Positions 1 through 5,396 of a stretch of DNA of 5,396 bases are shown piece after piece. Below the pieces are notes generated by a model. That model saw only the letters and a list, made by a program, of their open reading frames with translations. It was not told the origin of the DNA and made no database searches. The DNA comes from Parachlamydiaceae bacterium (lineage in GTDB: Bacteria > Chlamydiota > Chlamydiia > Chlamydiales > Parachlamydiaceae): assembly GCA_013698165.1 (NCBI GenBank), contig JACCVN010000051.1:1-5396 (forward strand), read 5' to 3'. Each line of letters begins with the position of its first letter. Position 1 is the first letter of the stretch. The position numbers and the translations under genes were made by a program.

Positions 1-849
1 ATAAAGAGCACTTCCAACAGCGCCAATTCCAGCAGCAACTTGAGCTGTCAAGAAAGCTGGGAGAAGAACCGGAGCCATTAGACCACCTGCAATAGCTGCG
101 CCAACACCAGTAGCACCTAGTGCAACAGTTGCTTTAGCTGCATTTAGTGGGGTCCAGACTGATGTTTGTTCAGCTAGAGATTTCTTAGCAGCAACTTCAA
201 GAGCTACTACATCGCCTTCTTCATTTAGTCTGTCAGTTTTAGCTTGGTTATAAATTCTGGTGATCTCAGCTGTCTTAGACGTGATAACTGCAACCGCGAT
301 GTTTAGTTTTGTTTGTGCAGCAACTCTATCTGAAGAAGATATCGCTTCGTTAGAAAGAGTTTTTTGTGCGCTAATTAGCTCTGCATGTTGAGCTGATACC
401 ACTGATTCAAGAGATACAATACTGTCAGCTGCATCCTTAGTAATCTTACCAACTGGCTCCAACACTTTTAGTCTAATTTTAGCTGCAATTTTTTGCTCTT
501 CCTGAAAAGCGTTAAGAGGCACAGAATCAGCTAAAGCTTGAGCTGATTGTAAACGTGATTGCGCAACGGCATTAACAGTTTGCGCTTCTTCTCTAACTTT
601 TTGAGCTTCAACACTTAATTTCATAGCTTCAGCAACTTTGTCATCACCAACATGGACAACTGTTGCGCCAAAGAAAATTCTCTTAATTAACATAAAAGTA
701 CCTGTAACTAGTGCAAGTGCTGCAAGAGCCACACCAACTATGATACCACCTTGAACTGGAGTTGATTGTTGTTTTACAAAGTCAACGCTATTGTTAAATG
801 CATCTGTAATATTTGAAAAGCTAAAATTTCTGATGTGATCTAAAGACAT
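1..849 (-). CDS. Partial membrane protein with N-terminal transmembrane helix, coiled-coil middle and Ala/Gly-rich hydrophobic C-terminal stretch; function unknown
   Basis: Reading the reverse strand from the ATG at 849-847 gives 283 codons without a stop, running off the left edge, so the C-terminus is missing. I do not recognise the family. Residues 1-33 are polar. Residues about 34-55 (GGIIVGVALAALALVTGTFM) form one transmembrane helix, closed by a basic KR pair at 56-57. Residues about 68-230 are rich in Ala, Gln, Glu and Lys with little Gly or Pro, as expected for long helices or a coiled coil. From about 239 to the edge the chain turns strongly hydrophobic, rich in Ala and Gly, with a proline hinge (APVLLPAF, 259-266), as in a membrane hairpin. 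There is no Cys in the visible part. Seven of eight Arg codons are AGA, unlike the two other genes here, which mix CGN and AGR; this suggests high expression or a different origin. A weak Shine-Dalgarno (AAGGG) sits 7 bases before the ATG. The gene is real with good confidence. A role at a host or vacuole membrane would be speculation. Confidence 0.8.
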   Translation of the reverse strand, partial: MSLDHIRNFSFSNITDAFNNSVDFVKQQSTPVQGGIIVGVALAALALVTGTFMLIKRIFFGATVVHVGDDKVAEAMKLSVEAQKVREEAQTVNAVAQSRLQSAQALADSVPLNAFQEEQKIAAKIRLKVLEPVGKITKDAADSIVSLESVVSAQHAELISAQKTLSNEAISSSDRVAAQTKLNIAVAVITSKTAEITRIYNQAKTDRLNEEGDVVALEVAAKKSLAEQTSVWTPLNAAKATVALGATGVGAAIAGGLMAPVLLPAFLTAQVAAGIGAVGSALY

Positions 850-974
850 GATTATACCCTTTTTGGTTATTTTTAGAGCCGAAACACCAGGATCGATTGA
901 TGTTTTAAATAGCTCTGTTATTCTCAAGATTGCTGTGATTACCAACCATGAGAAGTCCTATTCTGTCAGACCGA

Positions 975-1003
975 TTAAATTAATGCAACAGAAAAGATAT
1001 AAA
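975..1003 (+). promoter_or_regulatory. Candidate sigma70-type promoter of the M32 peptidase gene
   Basis: The -10-like hexamer TATAAA lies at 998-1003, and a poor -35-like TTAAAT lies at 975-980 with a 17-base spacer. Transcription would start near 1010, giving a leader of about 40 bases. The -10 is good (5 of 6), while the -35 matches only 3 of 6 consensus bases, so the call is tentative. Confidence 0.35.
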
Positions 1004-1042
1004 GGCTAAGCTGTATGAAAGCACCCTTATTACTTTCAACAT

Positions 1043-1046
1043 AGGA
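1043..1046 (+). promoter_or_regulatory. Ribosome binding site of the M32 peptidase gene
   Basis: AGGA sits 5 bases before the ATG at 1052. It supports this start, which also gives a family-typical N-terminus with no missing conserved part. Confidence 0.65.
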
Positions 1047-1051
1047 TAAAT

Positions 1052-2572
1052 ATGCACAAAGACCTTCAAAAATATCAGGACCTCCACAGCATCTCTCGCC
1101 GCACGGCTCTTTTACAAGGCATCTCTCATCTCTTAGAATGGGACCAAGAAACATACATGCCATCAGATGCCAGTGCCATTAGAGGCGAACAGTTAGAGAC
1201 GATGGCCGGCCTCCTGCATGAAAAACGTACGGGTAAAGAATTCACTTCGGCACTTTCGAAATTGATCGATCTTAAAACAGGCGAGATCTCGTCAAAAGAT
1301 TTAAATACTTCACAAGTCTCTGCACTTAAACGCTGGAGGCGCGACTACATTCATGCAACTGCACTCCCCAAAGAATTTGTTGAGGAGTTTGCCCGTCTTT
1401 CTTCTCAATCCTTGGAAGTTTGGAAAAAAGCGAGGGCCGATAACGCATACCATCATTTTGCGCCATTTTTAGACAAAATTATCTCAATGAATCGGAAAAA
1501 GGCAGAATATCTTGGCTATAAAGATCACCCTTATGACGCTTTATTAGATCTATATGAGCCTGAAAACAACAAAGAGAAAACAACTATTTTATTTAATTCA
1601 TTAAAGAAATTTCTTGTCCCTTTACTTAAAAAAGTTTCAGTCGCCAAACAGATTTCAAACGATTTTTTATTCGGTAATTTTGACCATCAAAAGCAATTAG
1701 ATTATAGTCGTCAATTGTTAGACTCTATTGGCTACGTTACTATACATGGGCGGCTTGACACCTCTGCACATCCATTTTCGACATCTTTGCACCCTACTGA
1801 CAGCCGTATTACTACAAGGTTACATAGCAAATCATTAATGAGCAGTATTCTTTCTACTCTGCACGAAGGCGGACACGCTTTATATGAACAAGGCCTACCG
1901 ACAGAACACTTTGGCTCTCCCCTTGGCGAAGCAATCTCTTTAGGAATGCATGAATCACAATCGCGCTGGTGGGAAACACGTATTGGACAAAGTAAGGCCT
2001 TTTGGCAGCACCAACTTCCCATTTTGAAGAAACATTTCAAAAGCCTGAATGACCTCTCTTTAGACGATTTCTATAAAGCTATTAATAAGGTCCAACCATC
2101 TCTCATTCGTGTAGAAGCCGATGAAATGACTTATCCCCTACATGTCATTTTAAGAACAGAACTAGAATGCGCTCTCATTGACGGGTCACTTTCCGTACGG
2201 GATTTACCTGAGGCCTGGAATGCAAAAATGCAGGAATTGGTCGGTGTTACCCCTCCAACAAACAGTGATGGCTGCTTGCAAGATGTGCATTGGTCAATGG
2301 GTGCCATCGGTTACTTCCCCACTTACGTTCTTGGGAATCTATACGGAGCGCACTTATTTCAATCCTTTGAAAAAGACCACCCTGACTGGACATCAAACGT
2401 CGCTGAAGGAAATCTCAAATTCATCAAAACATGGCTTAATGACGCTGTATACAAGCATGGAAGAGAATATAATAGCCTTGAACTTTTGGAAAAACGCACG
2501 GGTAAAGAATTCACTTCTAAAGCGTATATCGAGTATTTGCAAAAGAAATACGGAGAAATTTACCAACTCTAA
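1052..2572 (+). CDS. M32-family zinc metallocarboxypeptidase (carboxypeptidase Taq type)
   Basis: The 506-residue protein matches the usual size of about 500 for peptidase family M32, cytoplasmic enzymes that remove C-terminal amino acids with broad specificity. The zinc site is intact: HEGGH at 271-275 (ligands H271 and H275, catalytic E272) and the third ligand E301 in HESQSR (300-305). Other family signatures are present in order: the N-terminal LLEWDQETYMP (27-37), HPF (240-242), DSRITTR (250-256), IRVEADE (352-358), GCLQDVHWS (407-415) and GYFPTYVLGNLYGAHL (420-435). The C-terminus YLQKKYGEIYQL is also typical. There is no signal peptide, so it should act in the cytoplasm on peptides. 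The start is supported by AGGA 5 bases upstream. Neighbours are divergent on the left and convergent on the right, so it is probably a single-gene transcript. An oddity is that codons 57-66 and 480-489 both encode EKRTGKEFTS from nearly identical DNA. The family call is close to certain; the physiological substrate is unknown. Confidence 0.97.
   Translation: MHKDLQKYQDLHSISRRTALLQGISHLLEWDQETYMPSDASAIRGEQLETMAGLLHEKRTGKEFTSALSKLIDLKTGEISSKDLNTSQVSALKRWRRDYIHATALPKEFVEEFARLSSQSLEVWKKARADNAYHHFAPFLDKIISMNRKKAEYLGYKDHPYDALLDLYEPENNKEKTTILFNSLKKFLVPLLKKVSVAKQISNDFLFGNFDHQKQLDYSRQLLDSIGYVTIHGRLDTSAHPFSTSLHPTDSRITTRLHSKSLMSSILSTLHEGGHALYEQGLPTEHFGSPLGEAISLGMHESQSRWWETRIGQSKAFWQHQLPILKKHFKSLNDLSLDDFYKAINKVQPSLIRVEADEMTYPLHVILRTELECALIDGSLSVRDLPEAWNAKMQELVGVTPPTNSDGCLQDVHWSMGAIGYFPTYVLGNLYGAHLFQSFEKDHPDWTSNVAEGNLKFIKTWLNDAVYKHGREYNSLELLEKRTGKEFTSKAYIEYLQKKYGEIYQL
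1220..1248 (+). repeat. Intragenic 29-base direct repeat, copy 1 (M32 gene 5' end)
   Basis: These 29 bases match 2489-2517 at 28 of 29 positions; the single difference is T1228 against C2497, a silent change in an Arg codon (CGT/CGC). The repeat is in frame (codons 57-66). It contains GAATTC in both copies. Confidence 0.9.
2489..2517 (+). repeat. Intragenic 29-base direct repeat, copy 2 (M32 gene 3' end)
   Basis: Partner of 1220-1248, in the same reading frame (codons 480-489). Many M32 proteins carry an (A/R)TG-type motif at this C-terminal place, so this copy looks like the family-native one and may have been the donor. Confidence 0.9.
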
Positions 2573-2581
2573 AATTGATAA

Positions 2582-2611
2582 GGGCACGTGCGCGATCTCG
2601 AGCACGTGCCT
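2582..2611. terminator. GC-rich inverted repeat between convergent genes, possible bidirectional transcript end
   Basis: The arms GGCACGTGC (2583-2591) and GCACGTGCC (2602-2610) are a perfect 9-bp inverted repeat, with a further G-T pair at 2582/2611 and a 10-base loop. It starts 10 bases after the stop of the M32 gene. No T-run follows on either strand, so it is not a textbook intrinsic terminator. Each arm contains the self-palindrome GCACGTGC (centres 18 bp apart), so a protein-binding site is another possibility. Confidence 0.5.
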
Positions 2612-2615
2612 AGTA

Positions 2616-2658
2616 CACTGTCAAGGTAGTATTTTCGACTATTTCTATCTTGACAGTG
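2616..2658. terminator. Second long inverted repeat between convergent genes, possible bidirectional transcript end
   Basis: CACTGTCAAG (2616-2625) pairs perfectly with CTTGACAGTG (2649-2658). The stem continues through a G-T pair and three more pairs to 2629/2645, giving 14 bp with a 15-base loop. It ends 6 bases before the stop of the - strand gene, so it lies just past the end of that gene. There is no T-run, so termination would have to rest on the stem itself or on Rho. It may also protect the 3' ends of both mRNAs. Confidence 0.5.
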
Positions 2659-2664
2659 ATACAA

Positions 2665-4860
2665 TTAAAGCTCACAGTCCAATATTCCGTTTTTGTATAA
2701 TGGCCCAAAGGCTTCCCGAATTGTTTTTCCAAATGCATCAGTCCCCTGATCTCTGTATGCTAACTCCAATGTCTTTAGAGCACCTAACATACGATTGAAC
2801 CTATTTGTGGACATAATTCTTTCTCGCACGAGAATTGATGGAGAATAAATAAGCATGTTAATTTTATCCCAATCATCAGCATTCAGCTCGTGTGGCTGCA
2901 GCATTTTTAGAAAAATATACAATAGTCCATTAACACTGGAAGCAACATCCACACCATCTTTACAGGTCAGACTGAATGAATCAGGCTGTTCCAGATCGAT
3001 GAGTTTCAAAACTAAAAAAAGATCAAATAATTCGATGAAGTCGAGCCGATGCTCACGCAAAAGAATATTCTTATTTGAGAAGAAAAGTTGATGTATCGTG
3101 TTTAAGGCAGCTGGCGCAAATTCATTCACTATTTCCTTTTCATGCTTAGGCATAAAGAAATAACCCGAATTTTCACTCGCGAGAAGTGCTTCAAAATTTT
3201 CTAAAAAACTTTCTGCAAAGTTGTCTTTGTCATAAGGTGCTAGCTGATCATAGAATTCTGTTTCTTTTGCCAAAGTCGCCACCGCAACTGCCTTGTTTAA
3301 CTCGCTGCATCCCGGTAAGCTTTCCAAAGTCACACAGCGTTGATGCTCCCGCCAAGTTGTTCGATCTTGTAAATTGATGAGTAGATGTTTTTTGGGGGCA
3401 TTAGCTTGCGAATAGTTACGCAAAAAGCCCCTAAACTCGTTGATGATAGCCACTTTATTGATATATTCTTGACTTGTCGGTGATGGAAGATGCAAAGCAC
3501 TCACCTGTTTTTCACCCAACCCCAAAATAAATAATTGATTGGGAAGATTCCATTGACTCATCGGCTCAAATAATAAAGAGCTCTCTCTTGATAATACGTG
3601 TAATATTTTTTCTAAAGGCCCACTAGGATGGCGTTTAAAAAGTTTCTGCATTCCAGCATAATCATTAGCAATACGTTTCCAAATATCCTGACTACCGATT
3701 GATTCCAAATGCTCCTTTGAGCGGCTTTGTCCGGCAAGCTTTAAAAGCCCTTGAAGCTCTGGAATAAACTGCTGATATCTTTCTACCGACATATACAGGG
3801 CACGGCATAGCCCATGGATAAGATTTATCAAACAATTTCTCCAGACATCATTCTTATTCGGAGGATAAGTCACAAGCTTATGGTACTCACTAGATTGCAA
3901 TAGCTCAGCGAGGAAAAGTTGAAAATCTTCAAAATAATCCAGGCAACTTTTTGCCTGATAATTTTTCAATTGATTTTGAGGGTCACTGCAGAGCATTAAT
4001 GCCATTAGAACTTTGTTTAATGAAACCACAATCTCCTGATTTCTGCATCTTAAAGCGCGTTGATAAAATTGCTCTAAATGGTAACTAATTGAATTTATTA
4101 TCCCTTTTGCAACCTTATTAAGATAACGATCATGCCAGGAAGCTATTTCACCAAGAGGGTCGTCCCCTTCACCGCGAGCGGCAAAATCACTCATCAACTT
4201 AACATTTCGTAGCAACCTAGGTTGAAAAAAGCGGCTGCCATCAGCTTTACGAATAAAAAACAACTCGTATTCACTATCATTCTTCACGGAATCCAGGTCT
4301 ACAAAAACATGGTTCAATGTCAAATCAGTTTTTACTTCTTCTCCTTCAGAAATATTTATTGGGAGTTGCCCCTGATGGGCCAAAGCAAAAATCCATTTTC
4401 CTAAAATACTATCATCGATCTGATGAGCAATTCTATTCTGATAAAATTCTTGCAATTTTTTGTACTCAGATAAACCGGTAATACTGTTAATTTTTTGATG
4501 ATTGAAAAGAGCTGTATAGTGATCCAGTTTTTTTGCTGCCTCACCCACAAGAACCATGATTGTTTTGATATGCTCTATCGCCGGAGAGCCAACGTTATAG
4601 GTTTCTTCGGCATCATAAAAATTCTGTAAATATCCAAGGATAACCCGAAAGCTTTCACGGCTGAAATTCACTGCAGATTTTGGGCTAACGCCTTTGTTCA
4701 ACCAATCGATTCTCCTCGCTGCCATAACTGAGGTCGTCGCAGATTTCGGATGTTCAACAAATTCTCCATCAAGTTGTAAATCCGCAATGTCTGAGAGGAG
4801 GTCAATAACTGCTGATATCGCCTCCCTAGAGCTATCTTCTGATCTCAATTTCGCTTCCAT
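2665..4860 (-). CDS. Conserved-looking hypothetical protein, 731 residues, with a degenerate CX5R-like loop
   Basis: I do not recognise a named family. The protein is soluble: no signal peptide and no clear transmembrane helix. It is mostly alpha-helical with many aromatic residues. Residues about 1-430 read as helical bundles. Residues about 441-500 alternate strand and helix (LFILGLG at 443-449, HLLINLQDRTTWREHQR at 492-508). Near the end, strand-like SFSLT (628-632) leads into CKDGVDV (633-639) and then a hydrophobic helix (SSVNGLLYIFLKML). This strand-loop-helix order resembles the Cys-phosphatase P-loop CX5R of SopB-like enzymes (CKSGKDR), but Val639 stands where the catalytic Arg should be, so phosphatase activity is unlikely. 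The style reminds me of Chlamydiota-specific hypothetical proteins; this is recollection only. The ATG at 4860 is preferred over an upstream in-frame TTG at 4872 because GAGG lies 6 bases before the ATG. Codon use is mixed, like the M32 gene. It faces the M32 gene tail to tail and is probably transcribed alone. Confidence 0.9.
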   Translation of the reverse strand: MEAKLRSEDSSREAISAVIDLLSDIADLQLDGEFVEHPKSATTSVMAARRIDWLNKGVSPKSAVNFSRESFRVILGYLQNFYDAEETYNVGSPAIEHIKTIMVLVGEAAKKLDHYTALFNHQKINSITGLSEYKKLQEFYQNRIAHQIDDSILGKWIFALAHQGQLPINISEGEEVKTDLTLNHVFVDLDSVKNDSEYELFFIRKADGSRFFQPRLLRNVKLMSDFAARGEGDDPLGEIASWHDRYLNKVAKGIINSISYHLEQFYQRALRCRNQEIVVSLNKVLMALMLCSDPQNQLKNYQAKSCLDYFEDFQLFLAELLQSSEYHKLVTYPPNKNDVWRNCLINLIHGLCRALYMSVERYQQFIPELQGLLKLAGQSRSKEHLESIGSQDIWKRIANDYAGMQKLFKRHPSGPLEKILHVLSRESSLLFEPMSQWNLPNQLFILGLGEKQVSALHLPSPTSQEYINKVAIINEFRGFLRNYSQANAPKKHLLINLQDRTTWREHQRCVTLESLPGCSELNKAVAVATLAKETEFYDQLAPYDKDNFAESFLENFEALLASENSGYFFMPKHEKEIVNEFAPAALNTIHQLFFSNKNILLREHRLDFIELFDLFLVLKLIDLEQPDSFSLTCKDGVDVASSVNGLLYIFLKMLQPHELNADDWDKINMLIYSPSILVRERIMSTNRFNRMLGALKTLELAYRDQGTDAFGKTIREAFGPLYKNGILDCEL

Positions 4861-4863
4861 AAA

Positions 4864-4870
4864 CCACCTC
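4864..4870 (-). promoter_or_regulatory. Ribosome binding site of the 731-residue protein gene
   Basis: On the - strand GAGGTGG is followed by TTT and ATG. The GAGG core ends 6 bases before the ATG at 4860. It decides the start, because a longer reading frame from TTG at 4872 would place this site inside the coding region. Confidence 0.7.
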
Positions 4871-4933
4871 AAAAACTATTATTTGCTAAGTTAGCCTTAC
4901 CTCACATCCTTTAAACTTAATTATCTCAAATAC

Positions 4934-4976
4934 TAATTAAATTAAAAACTATAATTGCAAGATTTAATTAAATTAA
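4934..4976. repeat. Pair of 12-base AT-only direct repeats upstream of the unknown gene
   Basis: TAATTAAATTAA occurs at 4934-4945 and again at 4965-4976, 31 bases apart (about three helical turns). They lie 74 and 105 bases upstream of the - strand start codon, where an UP-element or regulator binding site could sit. Low sequence complexity makes a chance match possible. Confidence 0.45.
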
Positions 4977-5101
4977 CTTATGGAAGTTAATCTTTTAGTG
5001 TGATAAAAGGCAGCCTGTTTGTTAATTAGTTTTTTTGAGGCCTAAAACAAGCATTAGGCACTCTTAAAGCTGAAAATTATGGATGAACGCCAGATGTTTG
5101 C

Positions 5102-5154
5102 CTTGCTGCGTCTCACAGAAGGCGTAGCTGACTCCTGCTGCGAGACGCAGCAGG
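5102..5154. repeat. Overlapping, mutually exclusive hairpins in a GC-richer patch
   Basis: The segment at 5146-5154 (CGCAGCAGG) can pair with the adjacent 5134-5142 (CCTGCTGCG) in a perfect 9-bp stem with a 3-base loop. Alternatively 5142-5154 can pair with 5102-5114 in a 13-bp stem with one G-T pair and a 27-base loop. The two folds share an arm and exclude each other. No T-run follows, so a classical attenuator is not shown. It could be the remnant of a small palindromic repeat element. Confidence 0.6.
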
Positions 5155-5161
5155 CTACAAT

Positions 5162-5191
5162 TTGACGCTGCCGCATACATACCTCTATAGC
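5162..5191 (+). promoter_or_regulatory. Weak candidate promoter upstream of tRNA-Ser
   Basis: TTGACG (5162-5167, 5 of 6 to the -35 consensus) is followed after 18 bases by TATAGC (5186-5191, 4 of 6 to the -10 consensus). It would add about 110 bases of leader before the tRNA, so the closer candidate at 5249-5277 is a better fit for the tRNA. Confidence 0.25.
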
Positions 5192-5248
5192 TGACAATAC
5201 ATCCAGAGGCAATAATTATAAAAATAGCAACAAAGCATGGAAAAACGC

Positions 5249-5277
5249 TTGAATTTATTCAGCCGGATTGGCATAAA
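5249..5277 (+). promoter_or_regulatory. Candidate promoter of tRNA-Ser
   Basis: TTGAAT (5249-5254) and CATAAA (5272-5277) each match 4 of 6 consensus bases with an ideal 17-base spacer. The start would fall near 5284, leaving a 5' leader of about 23 bases for RNase P to remove, which is typical for a tRNA gene. Confidence 0.4.
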
Positions 5278-5306
5278 TGGTGCTTAGGTCTTCACCAATC
5301 ATGTAT

Positions 5307-5393
5307 GGAAGAGTGGCAGAGTGGCCGAATGCGTCTGTCTTGAAAACAGAAGGCCCTTCGCGGGGTCCGTGGGTTCGAATCCTACCTCTTCCA
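5307..5393 (+). tRNA. tRNA-Ser (anticodon UGA)
   Basis: An 87-base class II tRNA folds fully. The acceptor stem is GGAAGAG (5307-5313) with CTCTTCC (5386-5392). The D stem is GCA (5316-5318) with TGC (5330-5332). The anticodon stem is TCTGT (5334-5338) with ACAGA (5346-5350), and the anticodon TGA lies at 5341-5343. An 18-base long variable arm (5351-5368) folds through CCC/GGG. The T stem is GTGGG/CCTAC around TTCGAAT. The long arm and the anticodon identify it as serine, reading UCA and other UCN codons. The discriminator base is A5393, and TTT follows, so CCA is not encoded and must be added by the CCA-adding enzyme. Serine tRNAs of well-studied bacteria such as E. coli have G at the discriminator position, so A is unusual. 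Confidence 0.97.
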
Positions 5394-5396
5394 TTT

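Larger units (their letters stand above)
4861..5306. other. Non-coding stretch between the unknown gene and tRNA-Ser
   Basis: About 446 bases carry no convincing gene on either strand. The part near 4915-5035 is very AT-rich and holds a 12-base direct repeat. The part near 5080-5175 is visibly richer in G and C and holds overlapping hairpins. The part near 5220-5300 holds the likely tRNA promoter. A small inverted repeat GCCTAA/TTAGGC (5040-5045/5054-5059) has no T-run behind it. The promoter of the unknown - strand gene should lie in the AT-rich part, but I could not pick a convincing -35/-10 pair. Confidence 0.7.

Noticed and set aside
1..849. Reading the Ala-rich helical gene as an ATP synthase b subunit or a phage tape-measure protein
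   Set aside because: The transmembrane helix and coiled coil alone are not specific, the second hydrophobic region does not fit the b subunit, and no phage or ATP synthase genes are nearby.
1732..2040. 102-codon - strand open frame inside the M32 gene
   Set aside because: It is antisense to the zinc-site region of a conserved enzyme; its Cys-rich composition is what the reverse complement of that region would produce.
2650..2665. TTGACA followed by TACAAT, looking like a promoter
   Set aside because: The spacer is only 4 bases, and TTGACA is part of the inverted-repeat arm (it also occurs on the opposite strand in the other arm).
2178..2798. 206-codon + strand open frame running from inside the M32 gene into the unknown gene
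   Set aside because: It lies in another frame of two well-supported genes, crosses the hairpin region and has no recognisable protein character.
4858..4872. TTG at 4872 as start of the 731-residue protein, giving 735 residues
   Set aside because: The GAGG ribosome binding site lies between this TTG and the ATG at 4860, so the ATG is the better start.
4980..5003. Tiny open frame beginning MEVNLLV
   Set aside because: Seven codons only, with no ribosome binding site.
4992..5036. CTTTTA/TAAAAG hairpin and a later run of seven T as an intrinsic terminator
   Set aside because: The stem is short and AT-only and is about 20 bases away from the T-run; no + strand gene ends upstream of it.

Overview
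The window holds three protein genes and one tRNA in an alternating layout. The clearest is a full-length M32-family metallocarboxypeptidase on the + strand (1052-2572), with all expected zinc-site motifs. It is divergent from the 5' part of a membrane/coiled-coil protein gene (849 down to 1, - strand, running off the left edge). It is convergent with a 731-residue gene of unknown function (4860 down to 2665, - strand). To the right is a non-coding stretch of about 450 bases, then a tRNA-Ser(UGA) gene on the + strand (5307-5393) at the right edge.

Organism: a moderately AT-rich bacterium. The serine tRNA has its class II long arm but no encoded CCA tail. The large unknown protein has wording (for example QDRTTWREHQR and TCKDGVDVAS) that reminds me of lineage-specific hypothetical proteins of environmental (amoeba-associated) Chlamydiota. 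M32 peptidases also occur in such intracellular bacteria. This assignment is inference from memory, not a search result; a Legionella-like gammaproteobacterium is the main alternative, and the missing CCA speaks somewhat against it.

Layout: 1-849, partial membrane protein gene; 850-1051, divergent intergenic gap; 1052-2572, M32 peptidase; 2573-2664, convergent gap filled by two strong inverted repeats, probably a two-way transcript end; 2665-4860, unknown 731-residue protein; 4861-5306, non-coding stretch with AT-rich direct repeats, a GC-richer patch with two mutually exclusive hairpins, and candidate promoters; 5307-5393, tRNA-Ser.

The genes do not form an operon: every neighbouring pair faces in opposite directions, so no shared pathway can be read from context. 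The items most worth following are the unknown protein with a phosphatase-loop-like motif that lacks its arginine, a 29-base near-identical repeat joining the two ends of the M32 gene, the switch-like hairpin pair upstream of the tRNA, and the coiled-coil membrane protein with a long Ala/Gly-rich hydrophobic tail. I saw no mobile element, CRISPR array, phage gene or clear defence system.
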